64,000 nt of DNA from Paraplanobispora siamensis. Its GTDB lineage: Bacteria > Actinomycetota > Actinomycetes > Streptosporangiales > Streptosporangiaceae. Positions 43,132 to 52,938 of this stretch are shown here, one piece after another (within the stretch, counting starts at the first letter, position 1; every line of letters begins with the position of its first letter). Below the pieces are notes generated by a model, which did not search any database, was not told where the DNA came from, and saw only the letters and a list, made by a program, of their open reading frames with translations. Made by a program: the position numbers and the translations under genes. The DNA is taken from the NCBI RefSeq assembly GCF_016863175.1, contig NZ_BOOJ01000022.1:62001-126000 (forward strand), written 5' to 3'.

Positions 43132-43785
43132 TCAAACCTCTTCGTGAGAGGCGCCACCGCTGGAAGCGGCCTCGCGAGAGCGCCGCCACCGCACGAGCAG
43201 CCCTCTGGGCGCGTCCTCGACCGTGAGGGCGTAACAGATGTGGTCGCGCCACGCGCCATCGATATGCAGATGTCGACGTCGGATGCCTTCTTCCCGGAAG
43301 CCGAGCTTCTCAACCACCCGGCGGCTGGCGTGGTTCTCCGGCCTGATGTTGGCCTCGACCCGGTGCAGGCCCGTGGTGAAGAAGCAGTGGTCGACGGCCA
43401 TCGCCACGGCGGTCGGGGTGATCCCCCGGCCGGCCAGCGCGCCGTCCACCCAGTAACCGATCTGCGCGGACCTGGCCGAGCCCCAGACGATGGCGCCCAC
43501 GGTGAGCTGACCGGCGAAGGCGCCCTCGTAGGTCACCACCCAGGGCAGCGCGAGCCCCTGCCTGGCCTCCCGGCGCAGGGAGGCCGCCATCGCGACGTAG
43601 GGGCCGAGGCCGGTGCGGAACAGGGGGGTCTCGGGATTGCTGGGCTCCCACGGACGCAGCCAGTTGGCGTTGCGCAGCCGCGTCTCCCGCCAGACGCGAA
43701 CGTCCCGCAGACGTAGCGGCCGTAGTCCCACCGGGCCTTCCGTCAGGGTCACCGGCCAGCCACGAAGTCGATCCACGTTTCCCAT
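43132..43785 (-). CDS. rimJ: RimJ/RimL-like N-acetyltransferase
   Basis: A 217-residue GNAT with LRPLRLRDVRVWRETRLRNANWLRPWEPSNP, the acetyl-CoA region GYWVDGALAGRGITPTAVAMAVDHCFFTTGLHRVEANIRPENHASRRVVEKLGFREEG and HLHIDGAWRDHICYAL. It matches the ribosomal-protein alanine acetyltransferase group that lies between glpR and moeA in actinobacteria. GGGGGA precedes two adjacent ATGs (43788, 43785). Confidence 0.9.
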   Translation of the reverse strand: MGNVDRLRGWPVTLTEGPVGLRPLRLRDVRVWRETRLRNANWLRPWEPSNPETPLFRTGLGPYVAMAASLRREARQGLALPWVVTYEGAFAGQLTVGAIVWGSARSAQIGYWVDGALAGRGITPTAVAMAVDHCFFTTGLHRVEANIRPENHASRRVVEKLGFREEGIRRRHLHIDGAWRDHICYALTVEDAPRGLLVRWRRSREAASSGGASHEEV

Positions 43786-43822
43786 CATCCCCCGAAGACG
43801 CACCCGTGTGCCACGGGGTGCG

Positions 43823-44296
43823 TCACCGTCGATGGTCTCCGCCGCGGATCTGGTCGACGGCATGTCCGAGAACGGGTGACAGCACGGCCATGCCGTCACG
43901 GACCCCGCCGGAGGAGCCGGGGAGGTTGACGATCAGAGTGCCGCCGGCCTGGCCGGCCAGGCCCCGGGACAGGATCGAGGTCGGCACCTCGTCGCGGTTG
44001 GCCTGGCGGATGGCCTCGGCGATGCCGGGGATCTCCCGGTCGATCACCCGGCGGGTCATCTCCGGGGTCAGGTCGGCGGGGGTGAGACCGGTGCCGCCGG
44101 TGGTGACGATCACGTCGTAGCCCTCGGCCACCCCCGCCCTGAGCGCCTGCTCGACGGGCTCCCCGTCGGGCACCACGCGCGGGCCGTCCACGTCGCATCC
44201 GGCCTCGGTGAGCAGCTCGGCCAGCAGCTTTCCCGACTTGTCCTCGTATATCCCGGCGGAGGCCCGATTGGACGCCGTGATCACCAGAGCTCGCAT
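43823..44296 (-). CDS. mog: Molybdopterin adenylyltransferase-like protein (Mog/MoaB)
   Basis: The 157-residue MoeA/Mog fold protein begins MRALVITASNRASAGIYEDKSGKLLAELL and has VIVTTGGTGLTPADLTPEMTR and PGSSGGVRDG, the molybdopterin-binding loops. It adenylates molybdopterin before metal insertion. It is part of the galU-moeA-moaC-mog-rimJ run on one strand. Confidence 0.9.
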   Translation of the reverse strand: MRALVITASNRASAGIYEDKSGKLLAELLTEAGCDVDGPRVVPDGEPVEQALRAGVAEGYDVIVTTGGTGLTPADLTPEMTRRVIDREIPGIAEAIRQANRDEVPTSILSRGLAGQAGGTLIVNLPGSSGGVRDGMAVLSPVLGHAVDQIRGGDHRR

Positions 44297-44342
44297 GCGA
44301 CCGATCCTCCCAGTCCTTCCTGACCGGATGCCCGGGACACCC

Positions 44343-44813
44343 CTACGGCCGGGTCCAGACCCCGGTCTTGCCGCCGGTCTTCTCCTCGACCCGGACATCC
44401 GTGATCACGGCGGCCGGGTCCACCGCCTTCACCATGTCGATCAACGCGAGCGCCGCCACCGTGACCGAGGTCAGCGCCTCCATCTCGACACCGGTGCGGT
44501 CGGCGGTCTTCACCCTGGCGGTGATCTCGACCCCGTCGTCGGCCACGGAGAGCTCGACCTTCACCCCGTGCAGCGCGATCGGGTGGCAGAGCGGGATCAG
44601 GTCGGGCGTGCGCTTGGCGCCCATGATCCCGGCGATCCGCGCGGTGCCGATCGCGTCGCCCTTGGGGACCTCGCCCGACCGCAGCAGGGACACCGCCTCG
44701 GCGGACAGCAGCACCTTCCCGGTGGCGGTGGCCGTACGGACGGAGACGTCCTTGGCGGAGACGTCGACCATGCGCGCCGCGCCGGTCTCGTCGATGTGCG
44801 TGAACCCGCTCAC
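44343..44813 (-). CDS. moaC: Cyclic pyranopterin monophosphate synthase
   Basis: MoaC converts the MoaA product to cyclic pyranopterin phosphate. The 156-residue protein shows FTHIDETGAARMVDVSAKDVSVRTATATG, LIPLCHPIALHGV and KTADRTGVEMEALTSVTVAALALIDMVKA, all diagnostic. GTG 44813 overlaps the moeA stop by 4 nt (GTGA), so translation is coupled and no separate Shine-Dalgarno is needed. Confidence 0.95.
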   Translation of the reverse strand: MSGFTHIDETGAARMVDVSAKDVSVRTATATGKVLLSAEAVSLLRSGEVPKGDAIGTARIAGIMGAKRTPDLIPLCHPIALHGVKVELSVADDGVEITARVKTADRTGVEMEALTSVTVAALALIDMVKAVDPAAVITDVRVEEKTGGKTGVWTRP

Positions 44814-45997
44814 AGGGGGATGACCTCCACGGTCGTGCCTTCGGGCAGTTCGGTGACGTTCTCGGGGACGATGATCAGGGCGTCGGCCCCGGCCAGGGCG
44901 GCGAGCTGGTGGGAACCCTGGCGCAGGACCGGGGCGACGGTCCCCTTCTCGCCGAGCACGCCGCGCAGGTAGGAGCGCTTGCCCTCCGGCGAGCGCACGG
45001 GCGCGGTGGTCACCGCCCGCACCGTCTCCGGAGGCCCCGCGGGCAGCCCCTGCATCCTGCGCAGCGCCGGGCGGACGAACAGCACGAAGGACACGAAGGA
45101 CGACACGGGGTTGCCCGGCAGCGTGAAGATCGGCACCTGGTCCTCGCCCACGACGCCGAACCCCTGCGGCATGCCCGGCTGCATGGCGACGCGCTCGAAG
45201 CGGACCGTGCCGAGCCGGGCGAGGGCCTCCTTGACCGGCTCGTACGCGCCCATCGACACGCCGCCACTGGTGATCACCAGGTCGGCCCGCAGGAGCTGGG
45301 CGTCGAGCTGGTCGATGAACCGCGCGGCGTCGTCCTCGACGATCCCGGCCCGGTAGCCCTCGCCGCCCGCCTCCCGGACCGCGGCGATCAGGGTGTAGCT
45401 GTTGGACTCCCAGATCTGCCCCGGAGCCAGCGGCGTGCCCGGCTCGGCCAGCTCGGCTCCGGTGGAGATCACCACGACCCGGGGGCGGGGCCGTACCAGC
45501 ACGCGACGCCGGCCGACGCCCGCCAGGATGCCGAGCTGGGCGGGGCCGATCCGGGTGCCCGCGGGCAGCACCACCTCGCCCGCGCCCACGTCCTCGCCCG
45601 CCGCGCGTACCGCGTTGCCCTTCGGGGCGGGGCGGTCGATCGCGACCCGCGCGGTGCCGCCGTCGGTCCACTCGACCGGGACCACCGTGTCGGCCCCCGC
45701 CGGCATCGGCGCACCGGTCATGATCCGTACGGCCATGCCGGGCCCGAGCGCGTGCATGCGCCCGTCGCCGGCCGGGATGTCGTCGATGACCGGCAGGGTC
45801 ACCGGGGCGCCGGCGACGTCGTCGGCGCGTACGGCGTAGCCGTCCATGGCCGAGTTGTCGAACGGCGGCAGCGGGACCGGAGAGGTCACGTCCTCGGCCA
45901 GCGTCGTGCCGTGCGCCTGGTCCAGGTCCACCTCCAGCGGGGCGAGCGCCCGCACGGTGAGCAGGACGTCGGCGAGGTGGTCGTCGACCGACCGCAT
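44810..45997 (-). CDS. moeA: Molybdopterin molybdenumtransferase/gephyrin-like protein (MoeA/Glp)
   Basis: The 395-residue protein has all MoeA domains: SVDDHLADVLLTVRAL, PPFDNSAMDGYAVRADD, RIMTGAPMPAGADTVVP, the central Mog-like domain with STGAELAEPGTPLAPGQIWESNSYTL, TSGGVSMGAYEPVKEAL, LPGNPVSSFVSFV, and domain IV. Besides Moco synthesis, the copy in this location is the Glp protein of cell division in Corynebacterium; its receptor homologue lies four genes away. ATG 45997 has AGGTGA 6 nt upstream; ATG 46015 overlaps the galU stop and is the alternative. Confidence 0.93.
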   Translation of the reverse strand: MRSVDDHLADVLLTVRALAPLEVDLDQAHGTTLAEDVTSPVPLPPFDNSAMDGYAVRADDVAGAPVTLPVIDDIPAGDGRMHALGPGMAVRIMTGAPMPAGADTVVPVEWTDGGTARVAIDRPAPKGNAVRAAGEDVGAGEVVLPAGTRIGPAQLGILAGVGRRRVLVRPRPRVVVISTGAELAEPGTPLAPGQIWESNSYTLIAAVREAGGEGYRAGIVEDDAARFIDQLDAQLLRADLVITSGGVSMGAYEPVKEALARLGTVRFERVAMQPGMPQGFGVVGEDQVPIFTLPGNPVSSFVSFVLFVRPALRRMQGLPAGPPETVRAVTTAPVRSPEGKRSYLRGVLGEKGTVAPVLRQGSHQLAALAGADALIIVPENVTELPEGTTVEVIPL

Positions 45998-46011
45998 CGG
46001 GCTCACCTCGT

Positions 46012-46911
46012 TCATCGCGAGGCCAGGAATTCCTTCAGCCAGGGCAGGAACTCCGGCGCCAGGTCCGGGCGGTCCGCGGCGAACTGCACGACCGTGCGCA
46101 GGTAGTCGAGCTTGTTGCCGGTGTCGTAGCGGCGGCCCCGGAACAGCACGCCGTGGACCGGGCCGCCCCCGTCGACGTCGCGGCCGGCCAGGGTGCGCAG
46201 GGCGTCGGTGAGCTGGATCTCGCCGCCCCGGCCCGGAGGGGTGTTCTCCAGGACCTCGAAGACGGCCGGGTCGATCACGTAGCGGCCGATGATCGCCCAG
46301 TTGGACGGCGCCTCGTCCGCCGGGGGCTTCTCCACCAGGTCGGTCACCCGGACCACGTCGTCCTCGGCGGTGGGCTCGATGGCGGCGCAGCCGTACAGCG
46401 AGGCCTGCTCCCTGGGCACCTCCATCAGCGCGATGACGCTGCCGCCGTGGTTCGCGCGCACCTCGATCATCCGCTTGAGCAGCTCGTCGCGGGGGTCGAT
46501 CAGGTCGTCGCCGAGCAGACAGGCGAACGGGCTGTCGCCCACGTGCTGCTTGGCGCACAGGACCGCGTGGCCGAGACCGCGCGGCTCGCCCTGCCGTACG
46601 TAGTGCAGCGTCGCCAGGTCGGCGGGCTCGCGTACCTGGGAGAGACGCTCGTCGTCGCCCTTGGCCTCCAGCACGTCCTCGAGCTCGATGGCCCGGTCGA
46701 AGTGGTCCTCGATGGATCGCTTGTTCTTGCCTGTCACCATGAGCACGTCGAGCAGTCCGGCGGAGACGGCCTCCTCGACGACATACTGGATCGCGGGCTT
46801 GTCGACGATCGGCAGCATCTCCTTGGGGGTCGCTTTGGTCGCCGGAAGGAAGCGGGTGCCCAGACCCGCCGCCGGAACGACGGCTTTCGTCACGGGATCG
46901 AAGTCGGCCAT
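46012..46911 (-). CDS. galU: UTP-glucose-1-phosphate uridylyltransferase
   Basis: A 299-residue nucleotidyltransferase with AVVPAAGLGTRFLPATKATPKEMLPIVDKPAIQYVVEEAV, GLGHAVLCAK, LLGDDL and the late YDTGNKLDYLRTVVQFA, typical of GalU. It makes UDP-glucose for wall and capsule sugars. TATGGT on the minus strand (46919-46924) ends 7 nt before the ATG, so the operon galU-moeA-moaC-mog probably starts with a leaderless message. It is divergent from the 5-FCL gene by 25 nt. Confidence 0.95.
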   Translation of the reverse strand: MADFDPVTKAVVPAAGLGTRFLPATKATPKEMLPIVDKPAIQYVVEEAVSAGLLDVLMVTGKNKRSIEDHFDRAIELEDVLEAKGDDERLSQVREPADLATLHYVRQGEPRGLGHAVLCAKQHVGDSPFACLLGDDLIDPRDELLKRMIEVRANHGGSVIALMEVPREQASLYGCAAIEPTAEDDVVRVTDLVEKPPADEAPSNWAIIGRYVIDPAVFEVLENTPPGRGGEIQLTDALRTLAGRDVDGGGPVHGVLFRGRRYDTGNKLDYLRTVVQFAADRPDLAPEFLPWLKEFLASR

Positions 46912-46918
46912 GACCGAA

Positions 46919-46924
46919 ACCATA
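46919..46924 (-). promoter_or_regulatory. Putative -10 of leaderless galU operon transcript
   Basis: TATGGT on the minus strand is 7 nt from the galU ATG; no Shine-Dalgarno is present. It lies within the 25-nt space to the divergent gene. Confidence 0.5.
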
Positions 46925-46936
46925 ACGGAGGGACCT

Positions 46937-47524
46937 GTGGACAAGGTGAAGCTGCGCTCCGGGATCGCCGCCGCGCGTGCCGCGATATCCGAGGAGGACA
47001 GGCACGCGGCTTCCGTCCAGATCAGGGAGTCGCTGCTGGACCGGCCGTGGGTGCAGATGGCCGGGCTGGTCGCCTGCTACTGGTCGGCCGGGACCGAGCC
47101 CGCCACGCACGGGCTGGTGTTCGCGCTGTGGAAGCACGGCGCGACGGTGATCCTCCCGGTCCTGCGGCCGGACAACGATCTTGACTGGGCGGTGTACGAC
47201 GGGCCCGACACGCTGGCCCCCGGCCGCTTCGGGATCATGGAGCCGGTGGACACCCGGCGCGGCGTCGACGCGATCAGGACCGCGGCCCTGGTGATCGTCC
47301 CGGCGCTCGCGGTGGGCCGGTCCACGGGGGTACGGCTCGGCCGCGGCGGCGGCTCCTATGACCGGGCCCTGGCGAGGGTAGGACCCAACGTGCCGACGGT
47401 CGCGCTCCTGCACGAGGGCGAACTGCTCGACGACGTCCCCGCCGAGCCCCATGACCGATCGGTCCGCTACGCTGCGTTACCCAGTGGCATCGTCCAGGTG
47501 GGGACGAGAGGTCCTGCCGAATAG
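46937..47524 (+). CDS. fthC: 5-formyltetrahydrofolate cyclo-ligase
   Basis: This 195-residue enzyme converts 5-formyl-THF to 5,10-methenyl-THF with ATP. It has VACYWSAGTEPATHGLVFALWKHGATVILPVLRPD, IVPALAVGRSTGVRLGRGGGSYDRALAR (the phosphate-binding GxGGGxYD motif) and VALLHEGELLDDVPAEPHDRSV. GGAGGG lies 4-5 nt before GTG 46937. Its position divergent from galU is conserved in actinobacteria. Confidence 0.93.
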   Translation: MDKVKLRSGIAAARAAISEEDRHAASVQIRESLLDRPWVQMAGLVACYWSAGTEPATHGLVFALWKHGATVILPVLRPDNDLDWAVYDGPDTLAPGRFGIMEPVDTRRGVDAIRTAALVIVPALAVGRSTGVRLGRGGGSYDRALARVGPNVPTVALLHEGELLDDVPAEPHDRSVRYAALPSGIVQVGTRGPAE

Positions 47525-47559
47525 GACACAATGGTTCCCAAAGTGAGAGAGGGGGCCAG

Positions 47560-49068
47560 ATGGACTGGAACATCTGGCTGCTTCTCGGCGCGGGCATCGT
47601 CATCGCCGCCATCGTCGCTGTGCGTGTCGCCCACTGGAGCGGGCTCCCCAGCCTGTTGATCTTCCTCGGCTTCGGTCTGCTCATGGGCGAGTCCGGGTTC
47701 GGCTTCGAGTTCGAGAACGCCGAGCTCGCCCAGCAGCTGGGCATGATCGCACTGGCGATCATCCTGGCCGAGGGAGGCCTGACCACGACGTGGAGCCACG
47801 TCAAGGACTCCATCCCGATCGCTCTGGTGCTGGCCACCGCGGGCGTCGGGGTGAGCATCGCCGCCGTCGCCGTGCCGGTGCACTATCTGCTGGATGTGGA
47901 GTGGCGCACCGCGTTCCTGCTCGGCGCGATCCTGGCCTCCACCGACGCGGCGGCGGTGTTCTCCGTACTGCGCCGCCTGCCCCTGCCCCGGCGCCTGTCG
48001 GGCACGCTGGAGGCCGAGTCCGGCTTCAACGACGCCCCGGTCGTCATCGCCGTGATGCTGCTGAGCACCAGCGCCTCACCCAGCATCTTCAGCGCTCTCG
48101 GCCAGGTCGTCTTCGAGCTGGCGGTGGGCGCGGCCGTGGGGCTCGCCGTCGGCCCGCTGGGCGTGTACGCGCTGCGCAGGGTCGCGCTGCCGGCCTCCGG
48201 CCTGTACCCCATCGCGGTCATCGCGCTCGCCTTCGTCGCCTACGCCGGGGCCGTACAGCTGCACGGCAGCGGTTTCCTCGCGGTCTACCTCGCCGCGCTG
48301 GTCATGGGCAACGGCCAGATGCCGCACCGCGCCGCCAGCCGGGGCTTCGCCGAGGGCATCGCCTGGCTGGCCCAGATCGGCCTGTTCGTCATGCTCGGGC
48401 TGCTGGCCAGCCCCTCGGAGATGCCCTCGGCGATCGTCCCCGGCCTGGTGGCGGGCCTGATCCTCGTCGCGGTCGCCCGGCCGCTGTCCATCATGGTCTC
48501 CGCCCTCCTGCTGCGCCTGGGCAGGATCGACCGGCTGAGCTGGCGGGAGCAGACCTTCCTGTCGTGGGCCGGGCTGCGCGGCGCGGTGCCGATCGTGCTC
48601 GCCACCATCCCCTGGGCCGCCACCTCGATCGACGACGAGGTCGCCAGGTTCGTGTTCAACGAGGTCTTCGTCATCGTGGTCGTCTACACCCTGCTCCAGG
48701 GGCCCACGCTGCCGTGGGTGGCGAGGGTCCTCGGGGTCTCGGCCCTCGACGAGGCGCGCGACCTGGAGGTGGAGTCGGCGCCGCTGGAGGAGCTCAAGGC
48801 CGACCTGCTGCAGATCAAGGTGCCGCCGGGCTCCAAGCTCCACGGCGTGGAGATCTTCGAGCTCCGGCTGCCGTCCGACGCGCAGGTCACGCTCATCGTC
48901 CGGGACGGCAGGACGTTCGTGCCCTCGGACACCACCCGGATCAGGACCGACGACCAGCTCCTGGTGGTGGCCACCGCCGCCTGCCGGGAGCTCACCGAAC
49001 GGCGGATGCGCGCGATCAGCCGCAGGGGCAAGCTCGCGGGGTGGTTCGGCGAACGGGGCACGGTCTGA
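47560..49068 (+). CDS. Potassium/proton antiporter (CPA1, NhaP2-like) with TrkA-C domain
   Basis: The 502-residue protein has about twelve helices of the Na+/H+ exchanger fold, including the FLGFGLLMGESG, AILASTDAAAVFSVLRR, ESGFNDAPVVIAVMLL (the Asn-Asp motif) and WAGLRGAVPIVLATIP segments. Residues 400-480 form a cytoplasmic TrkA-C-like domain (SAPLEELKADLLQIKVPPGSKLHGVEIFEL). Such antiporters extrude K+ or Na+ and can be gated by nucleotides through the RCK-C domain. GAGGGGG lies upstream of the ATG. It follows the 5-FCL gene by 35 nt. Confidence 0.9.
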   Translation: MDWNIWLLLGAGIVIAAIVAVRVAHWSGLPSLLIFLGFGLLMGESGFGFEFENAELAQQLGMIALAIILAEGGLTTTWSHVKDSIPIALVLATAGVGVSIAAVAVPVHYLLDVEWRTAFLLGAILASTDAAAVFSVLRRLPLPRRLSGTLEAESGFNDAPVVIAVMLLSTSASPSIFSALGQVVFELAVGAAVGLAVGPLGVYALRRVALPASGLYPIAVIALAFVAYAGAVQLHGSGFLAVYLAALVMGNGQMPHRAASRGFAEGIAWLAQIGLFVMLGLLASPSEMPSAIVPGLVAGLILVAVARPLSIMVSALLLRLGRIDRLSWREQTFLSWAGLRGAVPIVLATIPWAATSIDDEVARFVFNEVFVIVVVYTLLQGPTLPWVARVLGVSALDEARDLEVESAPLEELKADLLQIKVPPGSKLHGVEIFELRLPSDAQVTLIVRDGRTFVPSDTTRIRTDDQLLVVATAACRELTERRMRAISRRGKLAGWFGERGTV

Positions 49069-49158
49069 GCAGTCCGCCGGAACTCGACGGCACCGTTTGA
49101 GCTGCCTGCCGGAATGCGACGGCTCCGACTCGCGTTTATCCTTGTCGACGCCTTACCA

Positions 49159-49185
49159 TTAGCAGTCGCGCCAGCCGAGTGCCAA
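49159..49185 (+). promoter_or_regulatory. CIRCE-like HrcA operator upstream of fmdB gene
   Basis: TTAGCAGTC, 9 bp, GAGTGCCAA: compared with the CIRCE consensus (TTAGCACTC-N9-GAGTGCTAA) there is one mismatch per arm and the exact 9-bp spacing. It lies 28 nt before the GTG of the FmdB-like gene. Confidence 0.8.
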
Positions 49186-49213
49186 TCGGCGCGGACCGAA
49201 TGAGGAGGAGAGC

Positions 49214-49510
49214 GTGCCCACCTACCAGTACGCCTGCACCGCCTGTGACAACCAGTTCGAAATCGTTCAGAAGTTCACGGACGACGCGCTCACCGTGTGC
49301 CCGAGCTGCCAGGGCGAGCTGCGCAAGGTGTTCTCCGCGGTCGGCATCGTCTTCAAGGGTTCCGGCTTCTACCGGACCGACAGCCGGTCGAGCTCGTCCA
49401 GCACGGTGAGCTCCACCTCGTCCTCTTCGTCGACCTCTTCGTCGTCCTCGACGTCGACGGAGTCCAAGTCCGCCCCGGCCCCCGCCGCCGCGCCCGCCGC
49501 CTCCTCCTGA
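49214..49510 (+). CDS. FmdB-family zinc-ribbon protein (Ruc/Rv0991c-like)
   Basis: A 98-residue protein with an N-terminal zinc ribbon, YACTACDNQFEIVQKFTDDALTVCPSCQGELRKVFSAVGIVFKGSGFY, and a 50-residue Ser/Thr-rich disordered tail. The four Cys are intact. The Mycobacterium homologue Rv0991c (Ruc), in the same gene order, is a redox-regulated chaperone that needs its disordered tail. GGAGGAG lies 4 nt before the GTG. A CIRCE-like box upstream suggests HrcA control, hence heat-shock induction. Confidence 0.87.
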   Translation: MPTYQYACTACDNQFEIVQKFTDDALTVCPSCQGELRKVFSAVGIVFKGSGFYRTDSRSSSSSTVSSTSSSSSTSSSSSTSTESKSAPAPAAAPAASS

Positions 49511-49519
49511 GCCCGCGGG

Positions 49520-51544
<2,025 letters not shown>

Positions 51545-51553
51545 TCATACCCA

Positions 51554-51573
51554 AAGCGACTAAACAGTCACTT
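51554..51573. promoter_or_regulatory. Candidate operator between MFS and mtnP genes
   Basis: AAGCGACT (51554-51561), 4 bp, AGTCACTT (51566-51573): 7 of 8 arm positions are symmetric. It lies 37 nt upstream of the MFS start and could repress it. The binding protein is unknown. Confidence 0.55.
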
Positions 51574-51633
51574 AACGAATACAGTTATCCACAGCTTTGG
51601 GGCCCGATCTCTTCCGGCCCTCTCCGCGGGCGC

Positions 51634-51639
51634 TAGTGT
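51634..51639 (+). promoter_or_regulatory. Putative -10 of leaderless mtnP transcript
   Basis: TAGTGT lies 7 nt before the ATG at 51647 and no ribosome binding site is seen. Confidence 0.5.
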
Positions 51640-51646
51640 CTGCGCC

Positions 51647-52456
51647 ATGGTCACTCGCGCGGACGTCGGAGTCATCGGCGGCTCAGGTTTCTACTCCCTG
51701 CTCGACGACGCCACGGAGGTGGAGGTCTCGACGCCGTACGGCCCGCCCAGCGACGTCGTCACCGTCGGCCGGATCGGCTCCCGCTCGGTGGCCTTCATCC
51801 CCCGCCACGGTCGCGACCACCGCTTCCCGCCCCACCGCATCCCCTACCGCGCCAACCTGTGGGCCCTGCGCTCCCTCGGCGTCCGCCAGGTCCTCGCCCC
51901 CAGCGCCGTCGGCTCACTCCGCCCCGAGATCGGCCCCGGCACCCTGGTCGTCCCCGACCAGATCGTCGACCGCACCTCCGGCCGCGTGCAGACCTACTAC
52001 GACGCCGGCGGCGTCGTCCACGTCGCCTTCGCCGACCCCTACTGTCCCACCGGCCGCCAGACGGCCGTCGAGATGAGCCGCTCCGCCGGCTGGGACGTGG
52101 CCGACGGCGGCACCCTGGTGGTCATCGAGGGCCCCCGCTTCTCCACCCGCGCCGAGTCCCGCTGGTTCACGGCCAACGGCTGGACCATCGTCGGCATGAC
52201 CGGCTTCCCCGAGTCCGTCCTGGCCCGTGAGCTGGCCATGTGCTACACGTCGCTGTCCCTGGTCACCGACCACGACGCGGGAGTCGAGGCCGGCGAGGGG
52301 GTCACCCACGAGGAGGTCCTGGCCTTCTTCGCCGCCAACGTCACCCGGATGCGCTCACTGGTCACCGACCTCATCACCGCTCTCCCCCAGGACCGCACCT
52401 GCCAGTGCCCCCGAGCCCTCGACGGCCTGAAGCTCCCCTTCGAACTGCCCCAGTAA
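51647..52456 (+). CDS. mtnP: S-methyl-5'-thioadenosine phosphorylase
   Basis: The 269-residue purine nucleoside phosphorylase family protein starts DVGVIGGSGFYSLLDDATEVEVSTPYGPPSDVVTVG, with FIPRHGRDHRFPPHRIPYRANLWALRSLGV and EGPRFSTRAESRWFTANGWTIVGMTGFPESVLARELAMCYTSLSLVTDHDAG. These are the phosphate, sugar and base contacts of MTAP. It salvages methylthioadenosine. An inferred leaderless start lies at 51647. It is divergent from the exporter. Confidence 0.93.
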   Translation: MVTRADVGVIGGSGFYSLLDDATEVEVSTPYGPPSDVVTVGRIGSRSVAFIPRHGRDHRFPPHRIPYRANLWALRSLGVRQVLAPSAVGSLRPEIGPGTLVVPDQIVDRTSGRVQTYYDAGGVVHVAFADPYCPTGRQTAVEMSRSAGWDVADGGTLVVIEGPRFSTRAESRWFTANGWTIVGMTGFPESVLARELAMCYTSLSLVTDHDAGVEAGEGVTHEEVLAFFAANVTRMRSLVTDLITALPQDRTCQCPRALDGLKLPFELPQ

Positions 52457-52938
52457 CCGCCTCCGGAGGCCGCCGCCGGCTTTCCGCCCCCTCCCTCCGC
52501 CACCGTTCATCCGGCCTTCCGTTCATCATCTGATCTGCCACCGTGCACTTCCCGTCTCCCTCAACCGCTCGTCACCTGCTCACCTCGTCGCACCCGTACG
52601 GGACCCCCACCCACCAAGTCGGCCCCTGGTCCCCGAGAAGCCCGTTCCTCGTCCACCCACTGTTCGGCGCACTCACCACCGGGCTCCCCGCGCCCACCCG
52701 CCATCTGCTCACTCCGTACGGGAGCCCCCGCTCCCCGAACCGGCCTGCGGTCCCGGGCAGGTCCGCCCTCTGCCGCCTTCCGTCCGTCTGCTGTTCACCG
52801 CGCCCGCCACTCGGTGAGGGACATCCGCCTCCGGAGGAGTCTCCGACTCCGGGTGAGCCTGTTTCCCCGTCCGTTCGCTGTTCGTCCCGTCCGTCTCCGG
52901 GCTCCGCGCCGCCCGGCTTTCCACCCATGGAGTCAGCC
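52457..52938. other. C/T-biased non-coding stretch upstream of SAF gene
   Basis: About 480 nt in which the + strand is strongly C- and T-rich, with two degenerate direct copies around CCGTACGGGA-type words (near 52597 and 52717). The + frame is open but its translation is Pro/Ser/Arg without domain character. I see no gene here. Confidence 0.5.

Noticed and set aside
44810-47452. A long minus-strand frame spanning moeA and galU
   Set aside because: The upstream part is galU in the wrong frame and further antisense sequence; moeA begins at 45997 or 46015.
52543-52938. Extended N-terminus of the SAF protein
   Set aside because: The upstream frame is Pro/Ser-rich with no domain, and GGAG lies correctly before ATG 52939.
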